From: Symmetrospora coprosmae
Lineage: Eukaryota > Basidiomycota > Cystobasidiomycetes > Symmetrosporaceae
Reading direction: 5' to 3'
Assembly: GCA_008802785.1 (NCBI GenBank)
Contig: VUYT01000015.1
Location: 1 to 64,000 of the forward strand
Length of the DNA: 64,000 bases
Shown one piece after another: positions 48,455-59,100 of this stretch (position 1 is its first letter; every line of letters begins with the position of its first letter). The position numbers and the translations under genes were made by a program. A model generated the notes under the pieces. The model was given only the letters and a program-made list of their open reading frames with translations, had not been told where the DNA came from and ran no database searches.

Positions 48455-50433
48455 GCGAGCAAGGGCGAAGAGGGAGAATGGTGCGCTTCAGTCGGGGGAG
48501 AGCTCCTGTGTCCTCGTGACGCGCTCGCTGCTTGTGCCTGGCGGTGCAAGGCTCCTCGACGCGAAAGCAGGAGCTGCTGCTGCTGCTGCAGACTACTCAC
48601 AAAAGGGTATTAGCTGTGCTAGATGGTGTGGTGGTGCTCAAATGTAGGATAACATGGCAGAGGAACGGTAACACGTCCGTTGAGCGAGCATCAGTATTCG
48701 GAGTGTTCGCAGCGCACGCCTTGGGGAGCTGTCAAGGCCCCGCAGAGCTCAAGCCGGGACTGACCTCGTGCGTTGTGGCTGGAGTGGGAGAGACGATGCA
48801 GCGGCAGGACTGTTCAATTGATCTGTGTAGAAATATTAAAGAGTCTGCCAGAGAGGAAAGCGGTGTCCGTGTGTCGAACAAGAAGTAGTCAACCACAGCG
48901 GAGCTCACGGAGGAACCGCAGCCAACCGGTGGCGCAAGAGGTCACGCGCGACTGGATCCACAAAATTGTGCAACAGGTCACGAGAGCGGGCCCGTTTCTC
49001 TTACAGCTTGGACTGCTGTTTGTGCGAGATCTGAACGTCAAACACAGGGAGCTTGCTCTCCCTGCCTCTCCATATGCAGCTCCCTTGACTGCCTGACACG
49101 GACGCGTTCTGCTGCGGGACTGCCGACCTCTGAACACGTCACAGGCTCCGTTTTCCAACACTGACTCCGCAGCAGATCCTGTCGATCCTCCTGCTGCAGT
49201 GACGCCCACTTAGTCGAGCTCCAAGCTATCATATGCTTTTCTTTCGCCTGCAAACTGTCAGATGGCATCAGCTCCGCTTGCTGCCCAGACTCCAACCGCC
49301 TCAGGACCTGCAGGACATCCAAGCCAGACTCGAAAGGCTGGGGCAGGCAGAAGTCCAGCGCGCCGTGCACTGACAAGGCTCGTCGACGGACGTGCTGCAT
49401 TCCCACCCATACTGCTAGAACTCCCTGTGCCGTGCGCGCGGCTGCTGCTCTCGCCAGCATCGTCCTCCAGTTGAGCCTGACCTGCACCAGCAGTTCGTCC
49501 AGCGCACGCAAGTGCAAGGCCCCTCAACGCGTCGCCATCGACACCGCTGGACCGGCCCCTTCTCATCAGACATGACTCTCTTTTCCCGCTGAAGCAATAA
49601 TCTCGAGCAATTCAGAGTGCTTCAGGTGCCCCTCAAACCCATCGCGTTCACGTGAAGATTCGGACGGTGCAGAAGCTGGGTTACCGCGAGCTTTCAGCGT
49701 CTGGCTTTGCCGGACCCGAGGTGACCGACGTCCAAGGCCGCTCGCTGCTGGCCTCTGCTGGCTGCACCCCTGAAATCAGTGACGCTCTGATTACAGTGGC
49801 GATGCGCCGCCTCAAGTCGCCAACAGGGGCGTCTCGCACGGCGAAAGTGAGGCGTCGTGACGAAGTGCACATTGAGCAGGCATTAAGCGCAGTATCACGT
49901 ATGATGCTGGTGTGATGCGAGCCCACTTCCTCATTCGGTCGCCTCTCCCTCGACATGTGACCGGCCTCGGACTCGGCCCGAGAAGCTCGATTGGGCGAGA
50001 TGAACCGGCCCGCTCCACGCAGACGCACTCTGCCGCGCGGACCCGCCCAAGCTGGTGCGCTCGAAGATTTTCAGGACCCATGCAGCCCCCGGGGGATGTT
50101 GATCGTCACCTGCAGAGGGACCGCCACGGCGGGAGCGAGGTGGCCCTCCATGCACCACAAGCTCTTTCTCCTTCCCTCTTCCTTTCAGCAAGGCCCGGAC
50201 CACAAAGAACAGGTCCAAAGCTTCATCGTCAGCGTCAGCGCAAACCGCCTTTGCACTAATCGGTAGCGGCTCCGCCTCCAGCACAGACCGTACGTCACGT
50301 CACTCGAGCTCCTTGAAGACCCAAAGGGGAGCCCAAGAAGTCGACCTTGCGCGAATTTGCCGAGTTCGCCGTACACCCACCTCGAGCCTTGCGCACCAAC
50401 ACTGTTCAGCTTTTCCGCATCAAATAGCCCATC
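48455..50433. promoter_or_regulatory. Long divergent intergenic region gdh2 / amino-acid permease
   Basis: 1,979 bases between divergent genes of nitrogen metabolism, the largest gene-free stretch except for the window start. I see a CTG run at about 48572-48590, a GATAA near 48645, a TATC near 49228, and overlapping bZIP/CRE-like half sites at 50293-50303. Several open frames of 60-160 codons occur on both strands, none with family character. A short non-conserved gene cannot be excluded. Confidence 0.5.
50293..50303. promoter_or_regulatory. Overlapping ACGTCA half sites
   Basis: The plus strand reads ACGTCACGTCA: two ACGTCA half sites of the CRE/bZIP type share an A, about 135 bases upstream of the permease ATG. 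Position and form fit a bZIP site; no direct evidence of use. Confidence 0.3.
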
Positions 50434-52747
50434 ATGGCGTCTGCCGTCATCGGAGCTGTAGACAGCAAGAACCCTCTGGCTGGCGTGCCGTCACCAAGCC
50501 ATGAGAAGTCAGAGAAGCAGGCAGCAGGGTCCGGCCTTGGCCAGGACTCGGCATATGCAAAGGAGGAAGGGTCCGCCCTGAGCGTGCTCGAGCACATGCA
50601 CAACCACAGACGGTTGACGGCAAGGCAGATTTCCTTCCTCGCCATCGCCGGTACTATCGGTGCGTGCTCGCAGGACTGCGCTTGCAGCGTCGGTGCCGGA
50701 CAGTGGAGCTGATGACCTCGGCTGGCTTTCTTGCAGGCGCTGCGCTCTTCGTCGGTATCGGTACATCCTTGCGGAATGGTGGTCCCGGAAGTTTGCTGTA
50801 CGTGACGTTCAGGATTTTTGAGGGACGGTGCGGTTGTGCAAAGGCTGACCGCCGCCGGCATCCCTTACAACAGCATCGGCTTCATGATCTGGAGTAGTGT
50901 CATCTGGTCTGTCGCGCAATGCCAAATCGAGACCGTCACTATGTTCCCTACGGATGGCTCTTTCATCCGAAACGCGGGACGGTTCGTGGACGAGGCTTTC
51001 GGAATGGCCGCTGGTTACAACGTGAGCGGAGCTACATACGGAAGTTCTTGCGCGCATGTGCTGACTCCCTTGCTGTTTCCAGTACGTCATCAACCAAGCC
51101 GCTCTCGCCTGCTTCGACATCACCGCCTTCAACACCCTCATCGCCTACTGGAAGGATGACATTCACCCAGCAATCTTTATCTCCGTCCTCATCTTCCTGT
51201 TCTTCTGCTTGAAGTGAGTCTCTTCGAAGTCATAGCCCGGCAAGTAGGCGAGTGCTGACATCCCTCCTCCCCCAGCATCTGGACCGTCTCCTTCTTCGGA
51301 GAGGCCGAGTTCTGGCTAGCACTGGGCAAGGTCTCCCTTGTGCTTATGCTGCTCTTCTACACTATCGTCACCATGTGCGGAGGCAACCCGCAGGGTGACG
51401 CCTTCGGCTTCCGGTACTGGCGCGATCCAGGATCATTCCGAGAGTACATCAACGGTGGCTCGCTCGGTCGCTTCCAGGGTGTTCTCGCTACCATCATTGG
51501 TGCCGCGTTCGTTATTGCCGGGCCAGAGTACATCTCGATGGTGGGTTCCAATGGCCATATTGACGGAGGAAACGGAACTGACCCTTTGCTTGCTCTACAG
51601 ACTGCCGGTGAAGCCAAGAACCCCAGAAAGACCATGCCCCGGGCGTTCAGCTCCATCACCTACCGTCTGGTCTTCTTCTTTATCGCTGGTGCAATCTCCG
51701 TCGGTGTTCTCTGCCCATACGACGCACCTGAGCTTGTCGGAGCATCTGGTGTCTCTGCCGCGAACAGCCCTTACGTTATCAGCGTGAGTCGAAACCCAGC
51801 ATCGTTATCTTGATGTGGCCTCGGACTAAGTCGACCTCTTCTCCTCGCAGATGCGACGCCTCGAGATCAGCGTCCTCCCCGACATCGTCAACGCACTCAT
51901 CGGAACGAGTATCGTCAGTGCCGCCAACGGCTACGTGTTCACCACAAGCCGATCGCTCTACTCGCTCTCGGTTGCTGGTCAGGCGCCAAGGTTCCTGAAC
52001 AAGCTCAACAGGAACGGTGTCCCCTACCTCTGCGTACTTGTCACGATCGCCTTGACAGGCCTGTCGTACCTTTCGGTCTCTGCCGGAACCGCTAAGGTCT
52101 TGAACTGGTGGATCAGCCTTGTCACGGCCTCGCAGCTTCTCAATTGGATTGTAAGTCTCCTCGAGTCCAGCATCGCGAGCAGGAGCCTGACTTACACTCT
52201 CGCACACAATTAGATCATGTCTACGACGTGGATCCGCTTCAACAACGCCATCAAGGCGCAGGGCTTGGACCGAAAGACGTTCCTGCCCTACCGATCTCGC
52301 TTCCAGCCATACTGCGCATGGTACGCCCTCACCTGGGCGACAATTATCCTCATCCTCTCGGGCTACACGCTCTTTTATGTGCGTGTCTGTGCTTGCTTGC
52401 TGGTCGTCCTGGAGGTCCTGGCTTGCCGGGAGTCCGGTCTCCCGGGTTCTGGTGCGACCGGGGGCGCTTCTTGCAGGACGAAGAGGCTGACATCGCCCTC
52501 TGCCCTCTTCCCTTAGCCTGGAGCGTTCAAGGTCGACGAGTTTATCTTCACGTACGGGATGATTTTCATCTACCTCGCGCTCTTTATCGGCTGGAAAGTC
52601 GTCAAGCGCACGCGCTGGCTCCGGGGCAGCGAGACGGATCTCGTCTCCGACCTGCAGGAGTACAACGACTACACGGAAGACTTCAACCAGCGCGAAGCCG
52701 ATAAGCCTGTGACACTGTGGGGCCGCATCTCGAACAAGTTGTTCTGA
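50434..52747 (+). CDS. Amino-acid permease (YAT/AAP family, plasma membrane)
   Basis: Exon 1 is 50434-50659, exon 2 50736-50797, exon 3 from 50874; further short introns follow near 51023-51082, 51214-51275, 51784-51850, 52151-52213 and 52378-52516. The protein is a twelve-helix APC-superfamily transporter of about 530 residues. Diagnostic blocks: RRLTARQISFLAIAGTIGAA, LFVGIGTSLRNGGPGSLLIG, INQAALACFDITAFNTLIAYW, SFFGEAEFWLALGKVSLVLML, IGAAFVIAGPEYISMV, AGEAKNPRKTMPRAF, VNALIGTSIVSAANGYVFTT and GVPYLCVLVTIALTGLSYLS. The tail ends DKPVTLWGRISNKLF. Substrate range is unknown. An ORF reading through intron 2 (after GPGSLLY) gives a false C-terminus. Confidence 0.92.
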
Positions 52748-53643
52748 GTTTGCTATGCTGCTCAAAGGTGGCCAAATCCGCGCGACACCTGGGCCAGCTG
52801 CCTCTAGAGCGGCCTGTATCAATAGCTTACTCCATGTACCATACGCTCAGGCTCTTTCGCAACCTTCTGCCTGCTTGAAAGCCTTCGCAGAGTCTCCGGG
52901 CTTGTCTTCTGCAACTCGAGAGTATTCACGGCAGTGGCGAATCTCTGCTCGAGCAGGCGGGCATCCACGTGTCCTCGCCTTCCCTGAGCTCCTGCCAATT
53001 CCTGCCGCTTCAGGATGCTCAGGCGAGCTGTAGTAATGACCATCAGCACTGTAGAAGAGCATTGGCACTCCTTTGCGGTCGGGAGAGGCTGCGGTCGTGC
53101 CTGCGGAGCGTCCCAGCCGTCTGCGCCCCGCTTTTGACCCGCTGACTGCACCACAGGACGACCAAGGGACTGCCACGAAGACACTCCATCACAGACGGCA
53201 GTTTCTGCGGCATGAGCTGAATTACACTGCAGACTCCGCACCAATGTCTTCTGCTCGCTTCAGCGCCCCTACTGCCTCGCACCAGCCTCGAGGCGTTAAC
53301 GCTGAGTCTCATCTTCCCGTGCAGCTGCAGCCACTTTTCGCGATGCGGCCATCCCTACTCGCAGCACTGACATACTGACGTCAATCCCTAGCGTGTCATC
53401 TGATCTGCTTCCTCTCCGCAGGCCGAATGATCAGTCCTATGATGCTCGCGGATGACCCGGTCGCAGGCGCCTGTGAAAGCTAGACACTCGTGACTCACCG
53501 TCTGCCATGGAACTGGAAGATCAGAGCCCATAAAAGACGGCTCGGTCGTCTCTTTCCTTCTTTCCTTTCCTTTCTCCTCTCCCAGCCGAACAGCCTGACC
53601 GAACAGCCTGGATCACGCTGACCCAGCTCAAGGAGCCCTCGAC
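52748..53643. other. Intergenic region, possible small unassigned gene
   Basis: 896 bases between the permease stop and the zinc-finger gene. On the minus strand 53020-52819 an exon-like frame, opened by a plausible acceptor (branch CTGAT, then CTACAG), reads RLSILKRQELAGAQGRRGHV and LLEQRFATAVNTLELQKTSP, with helical, charged character. I could not find the 5' exon or a family, so I do not call a gene. Confidence 0.3.
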
Positions 53644-54932
53644 ATGGGTACGTCTGCCGTGACGCCTCCTTATTCAGCTGCCACCGTCGTGGGCGCGGCC
53701 AGGAGGGTGACTCGCAAGAGGAAGACGGACCCGGCGGCCGGCACGCCGACACTCGATAACTTCTTCGGCAAGAAGGCGAAAGGTGTGCGCAACCTCTGCA
53801 GGGTCCAATGCACATACTGATGATGTCTTGTGACTACTCTGCAGTGGTCGGCACCCGCGCAGAGCCATCATCGAGCACAGCATCACCGGCCGCAGCTGCC
53901 GTCGGGAAAGCGGCGAGCGGAAGCAGCGCTCACGAGTCTTCCTTGCGCGCACCTGACCCGGCGAGTCCTGACCCGAACGGAGCATCTACTTCAGCCACCA
54001 GCCGAAGAGCAGCTCGGGCATCAAACAAGCCCATCATCCAGGAGGGTGAGTCTACGCTCCACCGGAGATATCCCACACCGGAGGTAGCTAATGCAATCAG
54101 CCTTCCCTCGCAGAGCCGTCTCGGGAAGGCACCGCCTCTTCATCTGGGACTGCGCCGACCAGGAAGGGTACCGTAAAAAAGCGAGGCCAGACGCCGTGCG
54201 AGTACTGCGGCGAGGCGGATGCTTCGTACGTGGGCCTAGCTCTGCGCTGCTTCCCCGGCTGACTGGATGCCTGTTCACGTTAGCGCGAACCACGTCGCCC
54301 GGGGCGGCCAAAATCCGTCAAACATCGACGTCGCATGTGTTATACCTACGTGCGACATGAAGTGGTCGGGCAATAAGGCTCGTGACCACATGCACACGCA
54401 CTGCCGCGAGGATCACGGTGTCCGCAGACGCGTCAAGGTGGACCACTGCCCCTGGTGCGATCTCAAGTTGGGCGACGTGCAGTAGGTCCCTGCTTCGCTT
54501 GTCAATGGCGAGTTAGACGAGGCTGACACGGTTGTTCACGCCTACAGAAACCGCCACAAATACGTTTCTAACTGCACAGATAACCCCACGATCTGGACTT
54601 GTCGCTTTAAAGGCTGCGAGGCGACGTTCACCGGACGCAACGGTTACCGGAACCTCCACAACCACCAGAGCAAGTGTCCGTCCGACCCCAATGAGGAGTA
54701 CCAAGTGCAGGTACTGCCCGCGCGTAGTACCAACGTGAGTCGTGGCGGCTGCGATCAGACGCATGTGATGCACTCTAACGATTACCTCATCCCGCCCTGA
54801 GAACGCAGTGCTCAGCTTCACGTTCACGAGGCCAACTGCAAGATCCAGAACTGGCCGAGCGAGTATTGCGGCACGGAGTTTCGCTGGCGAGTGGAGCGTC
54901 CACAAATCGATCTGCTAAAAGGCACAAGCTGA
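53644..54932 (+). CDS. Multi-zinc-finger protein with PIP-box-like motif
   Basis: Six exons (53644-53782, 53845-54045, 54114-54225, 54284-54481, 54548-54734, 54816-54932) sum to 317 residues. After a basic N-terminus (RRVTRKRK) comes TPTLDNFFGKKAKG, which fits the PCNA-interacting pattern LxxFF followed by basic residues, with Thr in place of the usual Gln. A disordered Ser/Ala region follows, then several Cys/His clusters: CEYCGE; ACVIPTCDMKWSGNKARDHM with HTHC; CPWCDLKLGD; and WTCRFKGCEATFTGRNGYRN with HNHQSKC; ending with ANCKIQNWPSEYCGTEFRW. I do not recognise the family. The last acceptor is chosen at 54815 because it yields another Cys pair; an acceptor at 54808 gives a different tail. 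Replication or chromatin association is inference from the PIP-like motif. Confidence 0.65.
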
Positions 54933-55012
54933 CTCTCACGCCTTGGCAAGTTTGCGCGTTCCAAGCGAGCTTGGTCTCGCAAGGCCGTTCGCAAGTGGAT
55001 GCGTGAACTCGT

Positions 55013-55855
55013 TCAGCGGAACTGGTCGCCTCTTGGGGTAGCCTCGACCGTAATCTGGGAGATACGCCCAAGGAGCGTGAGCGGCGTGCGGAGACGGCTG
55101 TCAAGACGCTTACTCACCGCCCATGGGAACGGCAGGACATCATTAGAGCTAATGGCTGGAGTGTGATCTCTGTGACTGTCTGCAAATGTGAGCATGTTCA
55201 AAACGAGACCCTTCAGATCCGCCTTCGTGATGTCGTCAATGCGGTTGCGCTCTGGTCCAGGCCGTATTAGCGACACCGGGGATGTACGTAGTAGACCGGT
55301 GCCCACCTCGCTCAGTCTGCCCCACGAGTACTTTCACGTTTACTCTCCATTGCTCCCAAGGGACCTCCCTAAACGCGGAGACCACCGTCAGCTGGGGTCC
55401 AAGCGGGGCTGGATGGTGTGGCGCGCTTGAGCTCACTCCGAAACTGTAGAGTACCATGTCCGTCGCGTCTTTTCTTCCTTGAAGCTCACGACAACATCGA
55501 TCTGACGTGGTGTGCTTCCGCTTGCTTGCTGCTGCTCAATGGCTCGATAGACCTCGTCTGCTCGAGTGGCGACCGTCTGGACCAAGTCGGCTGCGTCGAT
55601 GCTTGGGAGCTCAACGCCGCACACTCGGCTTGTGCTGATGACGGAGTCAGTGTCAACCGAAGGGCAGGCCATGCGACACGCGCCTACGTCGGCTTCACGG
55701 TTCCGAAAGCCCTCTGAAACAGGATGGCCCTCAGCACGGCGCCGACCGCGGTCTTGGTCATGGACCGCTCGCATGTCTAACGCGCACGGCAGAATCAGCA
55801 CGAGCGCTCTCCTTTCGAGAGCTTAGCGCACCAGAGAAGTTGCGAACGTCTCCAT
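55013..55855 (-). CDS. atg101: Autophagy-related protein 101 (HORMA fold)
   Basis: Six exons (55855-55832, 55776-55688, 55634-55437, 55368-55326, 55249-55118, 55054-55013) join in frame to 175 residues, near the usual 180-220. Atg101 pairs with Atg13 in the Atg1/ULK complex that starts autophagosome formation. Family landmarks in order: the first helix TAVGAVLRAILFQRAFGTVK, ADLVQTVATRADEVYRAIEQ, the strand VVVSFKEEKTRRTWYSTVSE, the WF-finger-region EEVPWEQWRVNVKVL, then HRDHTPAISSNDVLPFPWAI and TVEAT at the end. The first coding exon is eight codons and the last thirteen. Every junction closes the frame and a conserved block, which is the main support. S. cerevisiae lacks Atg101; S. pombe and most other fungi have it. 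Confidence 0.85.
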
Positions 55856-56166
55856 GTTGGCGCTTATGGAATGCGACGAAGCCAAGTCATCGCGGTCGGG
55901 CTGACTCCCGGAGCCGCAACGAGGAGTCAGGACGGTCAAAGAGTCGCACGGCGCAGGAATAGCGAGGATGGCTTCAGAAGTTGCAGTGAGAGCAGGAGTG
56001 TCTACTCTAGAACATGACAGAACGCTAGGCGTTCGATTAGGACCTCGCTCAAAGTGGAGCGGAAACAGGAAGGTGGGTATGTAGGGGATCAGGCGTACTG
56101 CCGAAGGAAATAGAAGGATTGCGTCTATGTAGAAGCGGGACTGATAGGGTACAGCTAGAAGACGGA
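55856..56166. other. Intergenic region upstream of atg101
   Basis: 311 bases between the atg101 start and the stop of the repeat protein; holds the atg101 promoter. Nothing else seen. Confidence 0.45.
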
Positions 56167-59100
56167 TTAATGTTCGAACCGAGACGAGCCGCGCTTGCTA
56201 GCGTGTCTGCTCCGCTTGATCTGCTCCTTGTGCAGCTTGAGACACCGTGTGTTGTTGAGGGAAGCGACAAAGCCTGGCTGGCAGCTAAGCACCACACATT
56301 GCCCAGCAGAGCATCCGACGCCTGCCGAGTGCTTGATCTTTGTGCAGTCCTGTCCCTCTCCGGTCGACGCGCACCCTCCGCAGGATTCAATGGCGGTGGA
56401 GGTGTCCATGCATTCGAAGCCTCCCGCGGTGGACGCAAAGTCGAGCGACTTGTGTAGCGAGCCAGTGAAGGCGTCGAAGCTGGCAGATCCGGCGATAGGG
56501 CAGGCGGTCTCGCCGGTCGGGCAGAGTGCGAACGATTTTTGCGACCGCTTCTTCGTCCGAGCCTTGGCGGAGGGAGTGAGTGTGCAGCTCTTCTGGTCCG
56601 CTGAGGCAGTGTAGCCGGCAGCACAGGTGATCAGGCAAGCACCGCTTCTGCAGGTGCCCGATATGACACCCGTCCCGGAAGTCGTGCACTTGTTGCCGGT
56701 CGAACCACAGTTGTTGACATCGCTTGAGGTGGCAACGCATCGCTTATTGTCAGCGGAAGGAGAGTAGCCAGATTGGCAGGTGAGCTGGCAAGAACCGTTC
56801 CTGCAGCTTCCCGACGAAACACCAGTGCCGGAAGTCGTGCAGACATTGCCAATGGCACCACAGCTGAGAGCAGAAGAACAAGTCAGCGGGGCTCATACCA
56901 TATGCAAATCTGCAAATATACTCACTTGTTGTTGTCCGTTGCGAAGGGGTTGTAACATTGGTAGTTGACACAGACGAGGCCCTGGTCACAGGTATTGTCG
57001 TCTCCGTAGGGCGTGATCCCGATACCGCAGATTGACCCAGCTGGAAGACCGTTGTTGTTGGACGAAGTTGTGAAGCAGCTGCCGCTGTAGCAACCCGAGT
57101 TCGGGAGGCCGGTCTTGGCCTGGCAGTCTGCATTTGAGGAACAGCCGTAGCGCGTGCACTGGCCGAAGGAGTAGACGGAACCGTCCTTGCAGATGCTGTT
57201 GCAGCTCAGGTTGTCCGAGGATGCAGTGTACCCTGCGGCACAGGAGATACGGCAAGAGCCGGCGACACAGCTTCCAGAATTGACGCCGGTGCCGGAGGTA
57301 GTGCACTGGTTGCCCAGGCTACCGCAGTTGTTGACATCGCTGGAGGTTGCTACGCAGCTCTTGTTATCGGGAGACGCTGTGTAGCCGCTCTGGCAGGTCA
57401 GACGGCACGAGCCGGTGACGCAGCTGCCGGACTGGACGCCGGTGCCGGACGTTGTGCACCGATTGCCGATGGTACCACAGTTATTGACATCGCTCGCCGT
57501 GGCAACGCAGCTCTTGTTGTCGGCCGAAGGGGTGTAGCCGCTGTTACAGGTGATACGGCACGAGCCAGTAATGCAGCTGCCGGACTGGACGCCAGTACCG
57601 GAGGTCGTGCACCTGTTGCCAAGCGTACCACAGTTGTTGATATCGTTTGAAGTAGCAACGCAGCTCTTGTTATCTGCTGCGGCGGTATATCCAGGTGCGC
57701 AAGTGATCTGGCAGGCACTGTTCGTGCAAGTGCCCGAGACGACGCCAGTACCCGATGTGGTGCACTGGTTACCGATGGTACCGCAGTTGTTGACATCAGT
57801 TGTAGTCGCAACACAGCTCTTCTTGTCGGCGGAGGCAGTGTAACCGCTCTGGCAGGTGAGGCGGCACGAGCCGGTGACACAGCTGCCGGATTGGACACCG
57901 GTGCCGGACGTTGTGCACTTGTTGCCGACAGTGCCACAGTTGTTGACGTCGGTAGATGTGGCAACGCAGCTCTTGTTATCGGCCGATGGTGAGTAGCCGG
58001 AGGCGCAGTTAAGCTGGCAGCTACCGTTGACACATGATCCCGACGAAACTCCCGTGCCGGAAGTGGTGCACGCATTTCCGAAGGTGCCGCAGCTGCAGGC
58101 GAAGTTCTGCTCAGCATTTGCCATCAATCCACAAACACCAACCGTTACACTCACTTGGAATTGTCATTCGTGAAGCGGTTCTGGCACTTGTAGTCGAGGC
58201 ACACTAGACCAGTGGCACAGAGATTGTCGTCACCCGATCCAACACCTTCAGCACCGACTCCGCATGAAGAGCCAAGGGGGCGACCGGCGGCGTCTGTTCC
58301 GCGGGATTTGGTCTCAGTATATATAGCACAAGGCGAGCAGGAAAGACTGATGCTCACTGCTGGAACCGGTGTAGCAGGTGCTGTACTGGCAGGTAGCGCT
58401 GGCGACACCAGTCTTCGCGGCACAGTCTGAGTTTGTTGCGCAGGCGTCTGTGAAATACAGGCGGGTCAGCTGAAATCCAAGATTTCGCATATCCGACGCA
58501 CTCACATCGAACACATTTGCCAGCGTTAAAGTAGGTACCGTCCTTGCATTGGGCCGAGCAGCTGAGGTTATCGGCTGAAGCAGTGTAGCCAGCAGCGCAG
58601 ACGATCCTGCAGCCGCCGGCCACACAGGAACCGGAAGTGACACCGGTTCCGGACGTTGTGCACTGGTTACCGAGCGAGCCGCAGTTGTTGACGTCGGTCG
58701 ACGTTGCTACACAGCTCTTATTGTCGGGTGACGCTGTGTAGCCGCTCTGGCAGGTCAAGCGGCACGAGCCGGTGACGCAGCTGCCGGACTGAACACCGGT
58801 GCCGGATGTCGTACACTGGTTCCCGAGCGTACCACAGTTGTTGACATCGGTCGAGGTAGCGACACAGCTCTTGTTGTCGGCGGCTGCAGTGTAACCGCTC
58901 TGGCAGGTCAGACGGCACGAGCCGGCGCTGCAGCCACCCGACTGGACGCCGGTACCGGAGGTGGTGCACCTGTTGCCAATAGAGCCGCAGTTGTTCACAT
59001 CGGTCGAGGTTGCTACACAGCTCTTATTGTCGGCAGACGCTGTGTAGCCGCTCTGGCAGGTCAAACGACACGAGCCGGTAACACAGCTGCCGGACTGGAC

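Noticed and set aside
49038-49517. 159-codon minus-strand frame between gdh2 and the permease
   Set aside because: No ATG-anchored, family-like or repeat-bearing content; similar frames occur on the opposite strand of the same region.
54809-54815. Earlier acceptor in the last exon of the zinc-finger gene
   Set aside because: It yields a low-complexity tail, while the acceptor seven bases later gives ANCKIQNW...YCGTEFRW with paired cysteines. Not settled without cDNA.
58312-58357. Short intron ending at CTGAG in the PriA-like gene
   Set aside because: A 45-base intron with that acceptor shifts the frame to a stop; the acceptor at 58294 (GGAACAG) keeps the frame and restores the SSNAAGRPLGSSCG block seen in the other linkers.
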